Below, one piece after another: positions 1 through 11,871 of a stretch of DNA of 64,000 bases. The notes under the pieces are model-generated. The model was given only the letters and a program-made list of their open reading frames with translations. It did no database searches and had not been told where the DNA came from. The stretch comes from Phlebopus portentosus (lineage: Eukaryota > Basidiomycota > Agaricomycetes > Boletales > Boletinellaceae). A program made the translations under genes and the position numbers. Where the stretch lies: NCBI GenBank assembly GCA_037892935.1, contig JAYXKI010000011.1, forward strand, positions 744,001-808,000, given 5' to 3'. Positions within the stretch are counted from its first letter, which is position 1. Each line of letters begins with the position of its first letter.

Positions 1-1683
1 TCGAGCACCGTTTGCTGTGAGTCGAGTTATTCTCAAATGCTAACGATAGTCTATTGATCGTATGGCCTGAAGGTGAAATCCGGAGGGCATGCGTACAATC
101 TTAATGCAAGTTCAACTCCCGGAGTTCAGATTTCGATGGCCCAATTCACAAACGTCACCTATGACGCAGAACAAGATACCGTAACTCTGGGTGTTGCTCT
201 GACATGGGACCAGGTTTACGAACAGCTTGAACCGCTGGGAGTTATGGTCGTCGGGGGCAGAATAAATGGAGTAGGTGAGCACGACTTGTTCTTCGATCTC
301 GACATTTCGATTTATCCCGTTTTTCAGGTGTCGGAGGATTCAGTCTGGGAGGCGGTTTTTCCTGGAAGACGAATCAGTTTGGTCTCCTAACAGATACACT
401 TGTATCCGTCGAGACCGTATTACCTTCGGGAGAGATCGTCCAAGCTACAAATTCATCTGAGCCAGATCTCTTCTTCGGTCTTAAAGCAAGCTTCACTGTT
501 CCTAAAGATCTACAAGAGGAACATTCTAATAAACTGCTTCCTTTTCTGTTTATGTAGGGAGGTCTGAATCAATTCGGCATAGCTACACAGTTTACAGTGG
601 AGGCTCACCCGCAGGATCTCGTATTCGTAAGCCCATTCAAGTGATACTTGAAGTCAAATCAGCCTGAACTTCTCTGATAGGGCGGTTTCCTTACATATTC
701 GATCGAGACAAATGATGAGTTCAACAGTGCAATCGCCGACTTCTCGCAAAACAACACGGATCCAAAAGCGCAGATGGTGGTAGTCTATACGTCAAATGGT
801 ACCCAGGTCAGAGAAAGGTATTGATAGAAATTGACTAGGTCCTAACGCGACTTTGTGCTCTCAGTTCCAGAATCAGATCCTGTTGTCCTACGACGGACCT
901 ACACCTCCGTCTGGTGTATTTGATAGAGTGCTGTCGATTCCCGCTGTAACTTCAGACGTCGAGACGCGAACATTTATCGATATGATGTCAACTTTTGGTG
1001 ACGGCGACAACGGAATCGGTCCATTCGGGTACGTACATCCATGGCGACGAAATATCTGAATCATAATGCTTTAACCACGATAAAATACCCACATCCATAT
1101 TAATTTAGTTTTGCGCAACACGTCGTTCCAATCGTCCACTACACAGTACCCATTCTCGAAGAGATGACAGCCCAGGTCAATGCATTTGCCTCGCGATTGT
1201 CAGAAGAGAATAACGGCGAGCCGATACTTGTGAGCATCTCACCCGAGCCCTTCCTATCTTCGTTCGCCCATTCGCGCGGAGGAGCGTACCCGCACCCGCC
1301 GGAGAGGCAAGTGAACCCTTCGTCCGCTTCCATCGCGTGGAAGGAAGACCCAGAAACTCCTTTGGGTAGGTTCTTCGTGATATGCGATTATGCGAACCGT
1401 TCATGAACTGAAATAAATACTAACAAATTTAGCCGACAAAATCGCGCGCCATGCGTACTTCGCGTCCGAGTTATGGAACCTCACTTCTCTCATCCAAGCA
1501 AAGGCCGTTGAAGAGGGCCAAAGCCTGTGGGACGACATCCTCTACCCGAACTACGCATTGACCGATTCGCCGCTGGAGTTGGTTTATGGTGAAAACGTTC
1601 CGAGGCTTAGGGAGATTGCTGCGCATTATGACCCTGAGAAGGTTATGAGTCTGACGGGAGGCTTCCGTCGTTTTCAGGATTAG
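1..1683 (+). CDS. FAD-linked oxidase (berberine bridge enzyme-like), 5' partial
   Basis: This is the C-terminal four fifths of a secreted-type FAD-binding oxidoreductase; the N-terminus lies before the window. The first visible codons read RAPFA, followed by a short intron and then VKSGGHAYNL, which contains the GGH motif whose His carries covalent FAD in this family. Later exons continue through VGGFSLGGGFSWKTNQFG, NNTDPKAQMVVVY, a substrate-domain segment and the end SLTGGFRRFQD, with several GT-AG introns (for example after GGRINGVG at about 273). Family members oxidise alcohols, sugars or alkaloid-like substrates with O2 and are common in fungal metabolite clusters; the substrate here cannot be read from sequence. 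It is a close paralogue of the minus-strand gene at 7864-9907. No disruption was seen in the visible part. Confidence 0.9.
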
Positions 1684-2169
1684 GCGAGAAAAGCATTGCG
1701 GGTTACTGATGAGAGTTGATTAAAGATCACCTTTCTTTTATATTTTTGAACGGACAACGGACAATCATAGCAAAAGTCGAACCCCTGCACAATGTGACTA
1801 CGTAACATCAGTATCAGAAATGACATATATGGCGAAATTTGGTCCGGATATACGGACACAATGATGGAGCTTTCGAAGATTTAAACGTAATCCCAAGACC
1901 CGTTCGCTGGACACCAAGTTACTGTAAAGATTCGGGTTCGATATACACCGAACGGTTGAGATTTCTATAAGTACTAGTACAGTACTACTAGTATTGGCGA
2001 CAATGGATGTTGAGATCCCGCCAGGATGTTGAGATCCTCGTCGACCAATATACTATGCTACAACATGTGCGTTTTTGTTGAAAACTCAAAGGGGAGAGTG
2101 CGTTAGGACGAGAATCAGTGAAGCAAGGAGGTCCTAACTCGAGCTATGCCAACCACCGTCGCTACCACT
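1684..2169. other. Intergenic, no gene seen
   Basis: The two flanking genes converge here. The only structure noticed is a small palindrome-like run of actagt and agtact around 1972-1992 and a short direct repeat of aggatgttgagatcc near 2010-2040. No coding sequence is supported. Confidence 0.5.
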
Positions 2170-4202
2170 TCAATCATCTTCCTCAATCCCCGCCGGGCGC
2201 TTGATATCCACCGTATCGACACCAGGAAGGGGCCACTGCCTCGCAAACTCCCTCACTTCCTTCCGCAATTGCTTCACTTCATCGCTCTTCTCCGCCACGC
2301 GTAGGAAGTCCTTTAGCAACTTCGAGCCAGCCTCCTTTTGAAGCTTGAGAGAGAGCTGGACGACGCGGTGCAGGAACTCTGCGACTTTTGCGTGCTCGCG
2401 CTCGTTCATGTTGCGAGAGGTAAGCGCGGACGTGCCGAGTCGGATCCCACCGGGCGTTTGTGCGGATTCTGTGAACGGAAAAGAAAAGTGAGTGTGAGAA
2501 AAATGAGGAGAGTGATAAGGGAGGACTTACTGTCTCCGGATACAGCGTTCTCTAGAAATGATTAAACACATATCAGAATCAATTTAATCATAGAACAAAA
2601 AGGGGATACGTACTGTTGATAGTGATACCAATGAGGTCGCAAATCTTCTCAACCTTGCTGCCAGTCAAGCCAGTGGGACGAAGGTCCCAGAGGATCAGGT
2701 GGTTATCAGTACCGTCCGTCTGCAACCGGTACCCATGGTTGACAAGTTCCTGAGCAAGGGTCTTCGCGTTGGAGATGACTTGCTTCGCGTACGCCTGCCA
2801 CGTCGGCGAGGATGCTTGTTTCAACGCGACGGCGACTGCAGCGATGGTCTGAAAGATTCCGTTAGTATTTATTATATTTCACGAGGAAAATAATGAACGC
2901 AAAATGGACTTACGTTGTTATGCGGGCCACCCTGGCAGGCAGGGAAGACAGCCTCATTGACGCGTTTCTCAAGATCCTGAGCATCCTTCAAATTTTTCCT
3001 GAAGAAAATCAAACCCGCACGGGGACCACGGAGCGTCTTGTGTGTCGTTGTCGTCACCACATCGCAGTACTCAAACGGATTTGCCAGCGCCTGAGCAGCG
3101 ACGAGCCCGCTGGTGTGTGCGATATCCGCCATGAGGAACGCGCCATGTTCGTCTGCGGTAGCACGCAGTTTGGCGTAATCCCAGTCTCGTGGGTAGGCGG
3201 ACGCGCCGCAGATGATGAGACGGGGCTTGAAGATGCGTGCTTGCTCGGTGAGTTTGGTGTAGTCGATTAGCTGAGTAGACGGATCGAGTCCGTATGGGAA
3301 GGATTGGAAGTAGATTGAGGAAGCTGTAATTTTCTTCTTGGCGGTCTTCAGAAAAATTCAATTAATGACGGAGTCACTTGAGCGGAAGGGATGTATAAAG
3401 CGTACATAGTATCCGTGGGTGAGGTGACCGCCATCCGGAAGCCCAAGACCCATAAGACGGTCCTGAGGTTGAATGAGCGCCGTAAGTGCGGCGAAGCTGC
3501 AGAATAACGGTAAGCCCAATTTCCATACAAAATTTCAAGATTTGAAAAGATATGGAAAACGTAATAAAGATGGTCTTGTCTTGGAAGAGAAGATCCACTC
3601 ATTGCAAGAAATCTACATAAAACAGGCGGAGTAGACCGGAGTGTGCTTGTAGCGCTACACGAGTTCAGCTGCAGCGGCAATGCAAAAGTGAAAAGTGGAA
3701 GAGAAAAAGGGAGATAGAGAGGAAACACCAAGACAAAACACACAGATGCTCACTTGGCTGTACTGCCAGAATACGGCTGCACATTGACGCCCCACTTGGC
3801 CGTGTCAAGGTGGAACGCCTCAAGAGCACGCTTGCGGCAGAGTTGCTCGAGCTCATCAATCCACTCGTTTCCGCCGTAATACCGCGCATTGGGAAGACCC
3901 TCAGAGTACTTGTTGGTGAGGATGGAGCCGTTGGCCTCCATCACTGCTTTGCTCGTCAAGTTCTGCATACCAAACCAACGATGTTAGCTTCGTTATGGAA
4001 CTTGGATGTAGACTGCACCTCTGACGCGATGAGCTCAAGCCCAGACCACTGGCGCCATGTCTCCTTTTCGATGATATTTTGCACCTCTGGGTCCGCCTCG
4101 TTCAGAGGAGTGTAGAGGACCTTGTTCTGCTTCCAGCTTAGCCAGACTGTGCACTTAAAACATGAAATAATAACGACACACATAGTCCGGGAAGGAAGCC
4201 AT
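2170..4202 (-). CDS. SHMT: Serine hydroxymethyltransferase, cytosolic type
   Basis: A PLP enzyme that interconverts serine plus tetrahydrofolate and glycine plus 5,10-methylene-THF, the main source of one-carbon units. The start at 4202 gives MASFPDY, then a 35-base intron, then [19 protein letters not shown]. Family blocks follow in order: LELIASE, the [10 protein letters not shown] region, [11 protein letters not shown] joined across an intron of about 250 bases to [39 protein letters not shown], and the PLP-lysine motif [13 protein letters not shown]. The C-terminal exon ends in [10 protein letters not shown]. There is no mitochondrial leader, so a cytosolic location is inferred. The intron at about 3500-3755 is much longer than its neighbours. 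This is a core metabolic gene with no visible functional link to the flanking oxidases. Confidence 0.95.
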
Positions 4203-4625
4203 TGTTCTACGGAGTGCGGATAGAGGGACTGGTGAACGAAGTGGACGATAGAAAAGCCTGAGCATGGCTCCGATTTTCCGATTATTTCGTGTCTCTAAAA
4301 CAAGACATCGCAAATTTTTCATCATCAGATCAGCGCCTTTCTATATTCGGATGTACACTTTTGTCTTGAATTTGGTTAACAGGGCTGTAGTCGAACTCAG
4401 AGCGAAGGGTTTTGCTTGCCCTGGCTGTCGTCGTCTAATCCAATCCATGAACCCAAGAAACGGAACTTCGGGCTTCCGACTAACGTCATCTCTAAATCTG
4501 ACTCACTTCTCCGGAATCAGTTGGATATATACACAAATATATTCTCTTTTCTTGAGAGACTCGAAATTTTGAGAGATTGAGATAAAAGTACATAAAGTAG
4601 AAAGGAATGAGAAATTGGCGGGGTG
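4203..4625. other. Intergenic with a short FAD-oxidase 3' remnant
   Basis: Between the SHMT start and the P450 stop. On the minus strand around 4451-4489 the sequence reads MTLV, a few residues, then FRFLG, and resembles the last codons of the FAD oxidase at 7864 (MTLTGGFRFLD). About 40 bases match, so it is probably a leftover of a third or rearranged oxidase copy. Nothing else was seen. Confidence 0.35.
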
Positions 4626-7007
4626 TCACAACTTCTCCTCGAGTGCTGAAACTTTCAAAGGCAGCATCGAGCTCTTATCCGCAGAACCTTTCAGTGTAGG
4701 TCTAGCTACTCCAGACATCTGCCACTCCACTTCAGCACCTGGCTCAAATTTGAAGGACTCGAGCAGCATGGACAAAACGAGTTCTGTAAAGTAATTAGTG
4801 TAGTGAGCAATCGTTGAAGTGATGGAATGTACTCAGTTCCATTTCTGCGAATTTGAACCCACTAGTATACGTTGTTAGTTGAATGTTAATGCACAGGTAG
4901 GAGAAGGCAACCCACATGCAAGCCCGGCCCCCACCAATAAAAGTCATCCTAAGCATCAATATTAATCATCAGTTACATGCACCTCTCCAAAAATACGCGA
5001 AAGCAAATCCGCTCACATAGACGAATAAACTCCAGGCATATGTGCCTTTGCCACGCTCTCCGGGAGTGGGTTCAACCATCTGTCAGGTTTCCACTCCTCC
5101 GCATCCTCGCCCCAAATCTTCTTGCTCCTATTCGACCCAATAATCGAAACGATCACGTTCGTATTCTTCTTTATCGGTATCTCGGCTATCTCAGTCTTTC
5201 CATCTGCGCTGAGGATAGGCCATGCGAGTGGGAGGATCACGTCCTTCCTTGTCCTTTTAAAATGATTTCAGGAGGAATGATTATTATTGTGGTTTTGGTC
5301 GGAGGCACTAATTGAAATGGCTTACGTGCGAATGACGATAGAAACAGGAGGGTAAACGCGTAGCGTCTCGCGACACACAGCGTCAAGGTATGGTAACGCC
5401 ATAAGCGTATCATAGTCGAAATCCGATCCCCCACGCTCCTTCCTGGCCACAGTAATTTCATCCCTCAGTCGACTCTGCACGTCAGGATGTTGTGAAAGTA
5501 GGTACAGAGTCCGCGCGATGGCGTGTGATGTCGTTTCCTGACCCGCTAGGATGAAGGTGCTATTCAATAAAGTAAGGTCAAGTGTTATCGGTGAGATGAA
5601 TGAGGAGTGAAAAGTACTTCAGTTGTCCAATAACTTCTTCTTCAGGCAGCCTGTCATTTTCATTTGCCACCATATTGGCTTTCACTGTATCCGCAATAAG
5701 TAAAGCTTTCAGAATAATAGAGAAGATGCACTCACGAAGAATGCTCAGAATATCTTTCCCGATTCCAACTTTCTCCTTGGCCATGTCATCTCCGCTCTCC
5801 ACCGCTATCTTCCTCTCTCGATAGATCATCGTAGCCTGGCTGTAAAGAAAATTTGAGACCTCCAACGACTCCTTGACGATTTTAGATGGGATCGATTCTA
5901 CACCCTCCGACGAAATGATGGAGAACCGATGTTCACGACCCAAGGAAGAAATTGGCGTAGAAATTGTGTTTTGAAAACGTCGGTCTGGGTATATAACGGC
6001 GTTTGTCGTTGGCCTTCGTCAGCACGTATACTATGTAACGAAAATATTTCGGCTGACCCGATTTTCTTCACATATGCACTATATTTGGTCGCTTCTTCGT
6101 CACGAAGGGCGTTAAAGACATATCCGAAGCCGCCCTGCCCGATAAACTCCAGAGCTGCTCGGGAAAGCCAGTGCATAACGTCAAACTCCTTCGTCCCATC
6201 TCGTGCCTGTTCGGCTAATGCATCACGCAGCTATGTGGTATTCAGTCATGAATCCGCTCAAGACTTCCGTTAAAAGTGGATCTATATGCGGAACTCACCT
6301 CATGAGCAATTGGGTTGAAGATGGGGAGTAGGTCCCGCATGTGTTTCAGAGAGAACACGGGATTGAGCATCTTTCGCTGTTTGCGGTGATGGTCGCCTGC
6401 ACGACGGACGAGACCTATCAAACCCTCTCCTGTAAAGGTGGAGATGAGAAAAGAGACGTACCGAGTGTAGAAAGAAGGCTGGTGCCGAATATCAGACCGT
6501 TTGTTCTTCACAAGCATAAGCTCGAGGTAAGTGTAACAAAGGAATGAAATGTACGTGATAAATGCACTGGTTTCTTCATAGATGTATTGATCCTTGACAA
6601 TAATATAGTGTAAAGCCAGAGGATCCGTGACATACAGATCCTCATACTGCAAAAGATAAGCTTCGGCATCAACTCACCATAGAAGGATGGCAGTAATATG
6701 AAAATGACTCACACCAAAAGCCATGGGCACCCTAACCACGCTTCCGTATTTCTCAACGAGTTCATGGTGGAACTTCCAACCGTTTCGATTGAAGACCTGG
6801 CTGAAATATCCTATATATGGCGAACCGTGTCAACCGGGTCCAATAGGTATGGATAGAACGTCCCAAGTAGGTTAACTCACCTTTCAGCCACGAAGCCCTC
6901 GGAGGACCAGGGATATTGGCAAAAGTCGTAGACCTAAGTACGAAGTAGCGCTTTATCAGATATAGTCCGAAAATAGCTAACAAGGCTTGAAGTTGAAGTA
7001 GCGTCAT
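4626..7007 (-). CDS. Cytochrome P450 monooxygenase
   Basis: A membrane-anchored, heme-thiolate monooxygenase of the microsomal type. The start at 7007 gives a hydrophobic anchor (LLQLQALLAIFGLYLI) followed by the proline hinge NIPGPPRASW. Further signatures lie in order: helix I ILAGQETTSHAI, the ExxR motif ETLRVYPPV, the PERF-like segment EWKPDRW, and the heme loop TFIGGGRACMGFKFAE with the Cys ligand near 4916. The C-terminus is KVSALEEKL. About ten small exons are needed, as is usual for agaric P450s. It lies between two FAD oxidases and near a terpene-synthase pseudogene, consistent with a metabolite cluster. The family number cannot be assigned by eye; no inactivating change was noticed. 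Confidence 0.93.
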
Positions 7008-7863
7008 AGTCGTAACGTTTGCTGCGAGAGAGAAGGGGGGAACAAGGGTGCTGTTGTTTAATCTGCTAGAACGGGGACACAGAACGAGCTTCTTATATAC
7101 TTATAATCACCAGAAGATATACCCGTGATGATCCTCGCGCGAGAAAATCAGCAGCACAGAAACTTCTCTCAATTATCAATGGTACGGGCGCTCATCCCCT
7201 TGAATGACTCGAGTCTTCTATCCGACCGAAGAAGACATACCCGACCCAATCGTCCGCGCCTCGTGGACTCTCTAAGCCGGCTATCACAGGAAAGCTTCGT
7301 GCCGTCGGAGTTTTCCTCGATGAAGCCATAGCATAGAACAAAGAACGCGTGCTTTCAGATGAGCTGAATTCAATTCGACAATCTATAATAAGATGAAGGA
7401 TTTGTGATGACAACCTCAGAAGGTGTTGCGGTGATTGTACTGCGGACACGGGCCATGACTAGCAATCCCAGTGTCCCACGGTTGCACGGAAGCACGGAGA
7501 AGCGCAGCTCATTAATGAGTAGCCCGGCGGTAGACAATTCCATTGGCCGTTTAATAAGTCACGGTGCTTCAAATCATGCTTTGTGTAAAGCGTGGGAATT
7601 CTTGGAGAAAAGCAATATGAGAAAGCGCTGTAGACAGCTGCGCAGAACAGATTTGATTTGTAGAAGAGAAATAGTTTCAACGGGAGTATGTCACAGCTTG
7701 TAAACCTTGATAGCCCATTACACGGTGTATATCGGACGTCTCAAGGAATTCTAGGATCACTCTGAAAAGCCTATTAGTTAAAGTTCTGAATAGGAGCGGG
7801 TAGAAAAAAAAAAGGACGTGTAACTTACAAGATACTCGTATTTTCGACTTGTGGGGTCCTCAA
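7008..7863. other. Intergenic, no gene seen
   Basis: About 850 bases separating the P450 start from the FAD-oxidase stop. Short ORFs exist on both strands but none shows family motifs or sensible intron structure. The P450 promoter must lie in its left part. Confidence 0.4.
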
Positions 7864-9907
7864 CTAATCCAAGAAACGGAATCCACCAGTTAACGTCATC
7901 AGCCTTTCCGTATCGTATTTGGCCGCCATTTTTCGCAAACGCGGAACATTCCCTCCGTAAACGAGTTCAAGAGGAGTATCGACCAGAGCGTAATTTGGAT
8001 ACAAGATGTCGTCCCATCGGCTCTCTCCTTCTTCCACGGCTTTGGCTTGAATCAAATGGGTGAAGTTCCTTAGCTCGCTCACAAAATAATCATGACGAGC
8101 CTGCTGAACATCTGCAGCATAATGATGAATATCATATGAAATATAGACAGGAACACACAGCATACCTAAAGGGTCACTTGCGTTTGCGGAGTATACAATG
8201 AATGGACAAGCTGGAGTCAGCTCTCGGTCAGAAGAATGCGGGTAGGCTCCTCCGCGCGAATGTGTAAAAGGTTGGTAGAACGGCTCAGGTTGCACAACCA
8301 CGATAATCGACGAACCATTGTTCTGCTCGGTCAACCTCTGGCCAAATGCAGTCACCTGCGCTATCATTTCTTCAAGTACAGGAACCGTATATTTGGTGAT
8401 CGGGATCGCATGCTGTGCAACGCTAGGATCCGCCGGTAAGCTCTAAGGTAGCTATCGCTGACGGAAGAGCTCACCCGAATGCATCAGCGCTCAGAGCGCC
8501 TTCGGATGAAGCCATGAATTCTCGAAAGGTGCTCGTTCTAACGTTCGAGGAGACCGACGGAATAGCCAGGAATTCATCGTAGACACCGGCTGGCGGGGTA
8601 GGACCATCGTAAAAGATCAAAGTTTGCGCAATAAACTATAACAGATCGAAGAAACATGTGAGAGCGGATAGATTGTATGACCATACGAGCGACGAACCTC
8701 CCCATTAACTGAGGCATAATTGACGATCATCTGTGCTTTTGGATCGGTACTTTTCAGTGAAAATTTACTCGCTGCGCTATTCAGTAGGGCAATGGCCTCG
8801 TTGTCTGTCGCGTACGTGGTCAAACCGCCCTTCAGGAATGCGTTACCATGAAACTCTCGGAGAAGCTTACAAATTGCTCACGTAGACAAGAGTTTGTGGG
8901 TGTGCTTCATATGTAATTTCGGTGACTACTCCAAAATTGTTTAGCCCTCCCTAGGGATTATCTAGTCAGAACGGTACATGTAATAAAATACTTCCTTGAA
9001 AGCACCCTCAGAGCAAAGAAGAGATCCGGATACGACGAGTTCGTTACGTGCACTTGCTCACCGGTAGGCAAGACAAGTTCATGGGCTACAATGGTATCGA
9101 TCGTTAAACCGTATTGGTTTGTCTTCCACGAATAGCCGCCTCCCAAACTCAAACCTCCGACGCCTGGAAAGAGGGAAAACGAGAAAGTAGAAAAACATGA
9201 CTTTTACTGACGAGAAGGATAAGAAAGCCTGACGTACCGACCGGGTTTATTCGTCCTCCTGCCACCATAACACCCAAAGGTTCAAGGTATTCGTATACCT
9301 GAGCCCATGTCAGCCCCATTCCGATCTTCACTGTTTCCTTTTCAGCATCGTAGCTGATATTCGTAAACTGTGTCAATGATACTTGAACACCAGGAGTCGA
9401 GCTTTGGCCAAGATTGTACGCATGACCACCGGACTTCACCTTTTAGTCAATAATCAGAATAAGCTGCCTGTACGAAGAACGGGAATGCGACTTACAGCAA
9501 ATGGCGCTCGAACATCTGATCGGCCAATGATTTTCACCTATAAAACAGTTAGCGCGGGCGTCCCTTGAGCTCCATAGCAGTTGTTCTGAGACTTACTATG
9601 GTGCTGACATCATCTGCACTTTGCGGCTCAACAGAGCAAGTTGCGTTTTGTTGGCTCGAAATAGCCCAATGAGCAGTGTCGTTTACATACTGAGCAGCAC
9701 CTTCAAATGAGTCCATCAATTCATACGCCAACTACCTCGTCAACACTAAAGGAAGCATGGTGATTAAGGTACCTTACCCGGGAAATACACGAGTTCTGGA
9801 AGGCTCTCCTTCAACAGTCGGCATGCTTTGGCTGCTCCCTGGTCAACGGATGCCGATGCGCCTAGTGTCTGCAGCGAAGTTGCAAAGAACAAGCCTTGCA
9901 GCCTCAT
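7864..9907 (-). CDS. Secreted FAD-linked oxidase (berberine bridge enzyme-like), complete
   Basis: Full-length paralogue of the gene at 1-1683. The start at 9907 gives a signal peptide (MRLQGLFFATSLQTLGASAS), then ACRLLKESLPELVYFPG joined by an intron to AAQYVNDTAHWAISSQQNA and TCSVEPQSADDVSTI. The FAD-His motif is in KSGGHAYNLGQSSTP, followed by GGRINPVG and GGLSLGGGYSWKTNQYG. The end reads MTLTGGFRFLD. It should be an extracellular or secretory-pathway flavoenzyme; the substrate is unknown. It starts about 450 bases from, and divergent to, the terpene-synthase pseudogene, so the two may once have shared a promoter. Exon order and splice sites all appear usable. Confidence 0.92.
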
Positions 9908-10357
9908 CTTTGTGCAACAAGAACGAAGACTCGAGCGCTCCGAACATATGAGCAGTTTTTCTACCTGAACATCGCACCGGGCGCGCCGTGCATTATTAGC
10001 ATTGAATTATCATATCAGACTGATGAATCATGTACAGTCGATGGTTTGATCTGCGCGCATCTGATAATGGAAAGCGCGGACAGGGTTGCGCCGCGTGTAG
10101 AAAGGTCACAAGTTCATGTAAATTTCCGACGTTTCGGGTCCTTTGACCCGTATCTTTTTCTAAGTTCCTTCAAGAGTCGATAAAAGGTCAATGAGTCGCG
10201 TAAAACGAAAAGAGACGAATGAAGAAGAAGCTTGTGTTTTTCGTCAAAGAAGGACACGTGATGGCGACACGTCAACGCGTCACGCGTCACCAGGCGTCAC
10301 CTCGCATCCTTTCTCGACTCGACTTGAAGTCTTTTCCACCAAGTGCCATCGCTGATT
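9908..10357. promoter_or_regulatory. Divergent promoter region between FAD oxidase and terpene synthase pseudogene
   Basis: About 450 bases between two divergent starts. It contains a palindromic CACGTG E-box at 10255-10260 followed by three direct copies of GCGTCAC at 10277, 10284 and 10294, and an AP-1-like TGAGTC near 10191. Such a cluster suggests a regulated, possibly shared promoter; this is inference from motif spacing only. Confidence 0.4.
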
Positions 10358-11698
10358 ATGGCCAGTATCTTTACAAGTGCTATAGCTTCTCTCCGAAACG
10401 TCCTATCATGGGTTCCTCACTCCTCTGATCGCGGGGTTCCTCCACACGAACTTCAAATCAGTCCCTCTGACCTCCTGGCGTCTCTGCCGAATTCTGCTCG
10501 CGACTTCCGTATCAATCCTCTCTGCAAGGTGGTTTCTGAAGCTTCAGATACTTGGGCCGCAGAAAACATTGGATTATCACAGTCTCGAGTCAAGAAAGCT
10601 GCCATTGTCAAAGATGCTCGACCGGACCTTGACGGAGATGAAGAAAACGAGATGTTGGATCTGAAAATTGGTCTTCTTGCATCAATGTGTTTTCCAAAAT
10701 CCGATTATAACCAGCTAAGGCTATGTGCCGACTTTCTGACATGGATATGGCTCCTTGATCACTATCTTGCGAACTGCAACGGCGAGGAAGGGAGAAATTG
10801 TGTTGAAGAAAACTTACGTTCTACTGAAAATGAACCTGGCTGCACGGAAATTTTGATCCTGGACTTGTCAAGGGGCTGAAAACGTGGGTATGTTTGTTAG
10901 CATTTGCCAACTTCTAACAATTTCTTATGAACTGCTTTTAATACAGCATTCTCCGTCGACTTGAACGCTCTCCTGAGGCAGGCTACGCATATGATCGTTT
11001 CCGAATAGCCGTCCGAGACTATCTTCAACTCCTGTTAGAGCATCTTGGAGGGCTGTCTGGATCTAAGCTTTCACAGAGTGTGAAAGACTACATAACTCAG
11101 CAGCGACAACATGGCTGGCATACCTCGCTGTTCATCCTGGTTGAATACGCGTACGGGCTCAGGTCTCTTTCCGAAGAGCCTCAACGTCACCCTATAAGGG
11201 CGTTGATGAGAGACGCTAGAGATTCTGCTGCAGAGGTCATTGTATATGCATTGGTAAAGTCCTTCGTGTAATAGCAGCTACTATTGCTAATTTTCATTTC
11301 CTCAGGATATCTATGTATGTGCCGGAGCACTCAGCCAAAATAGTCTTCAAAACCTTCCTGCACACAACGTCGTCAAACTCCTCGCAGGAAAACAAAATTC
11401 ATCCATTCTATCCGCCATTACTCGGGCGAAAGAATCTGCTTAGAACCGATTGCGCTCGTTCTCCATGCTACAGGAGCAGCTGCTGCGTGAAAGTCCAGAG
11501 CCTCAGCTCAGCAACTCCAATATGTTTATTCCCACGGATGTTGCGATTTACGCTCGGGCTCTTGGTGATTGCATTCAGGGTGTGATATATTGGTCGTTCG
11601 AAAGCGAGCGTTTCTGGGGCCGGAATGGCTCACAAGCAACTTTGATCGTTGATCCTACCGGTAGTGGCAATGACTTTCAGGACGAAATAGTGGAGTGA
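10358..11698 (+). pseudogene. Sesquiterpene synthase-like gene, nonsense-disrupted with degenerate metal motifs
   Basis: The translated exons follow the basidiomycete class I terpene synthase (sesquiterpene cyclase) fold: FRINPLCKVVSEASDTWAA, then FPKSDYNQLRLCADFLTW, then helix text EYAYGLRSL, and a clear C-terminal end ALGDCIQGVIYWSFESERFW. Active enzymes bind Mg2+ with a DDxxD/E motif after the CDFMNW-like segment and with an NSE motif ahead of a conserved HN. Here the first reads LLDHYLA and the second LDIYVCAGA, so most metal ligands are missing. In the exon beginning at 11306 an in-frame TAG (11441-11443) interrupts a frame that otherwise continues to the family C-terminus. No donor/acceptor pair removes it without deleting conserved sequence. 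A frame change near 10800-10870 is also needed to join exon 1 to the next. A start at 10343 is an alternative. Confidence 0.8.
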
Positions 11699-11871
11699 AA
11701 AACATTCTTTGTGCCGTATGTCATTTAACACCTACGGATTACGGCGAAATCCAAATGAATTCCTCAGGGTTCGCATGTATGTATGGTACATCACAATAAA
11801 TAACGTATACAATTCAGAGAGCTGTCGTCATCTAACATTAGAGCTACCAGTTCCATCAGGAAATCTAGATA

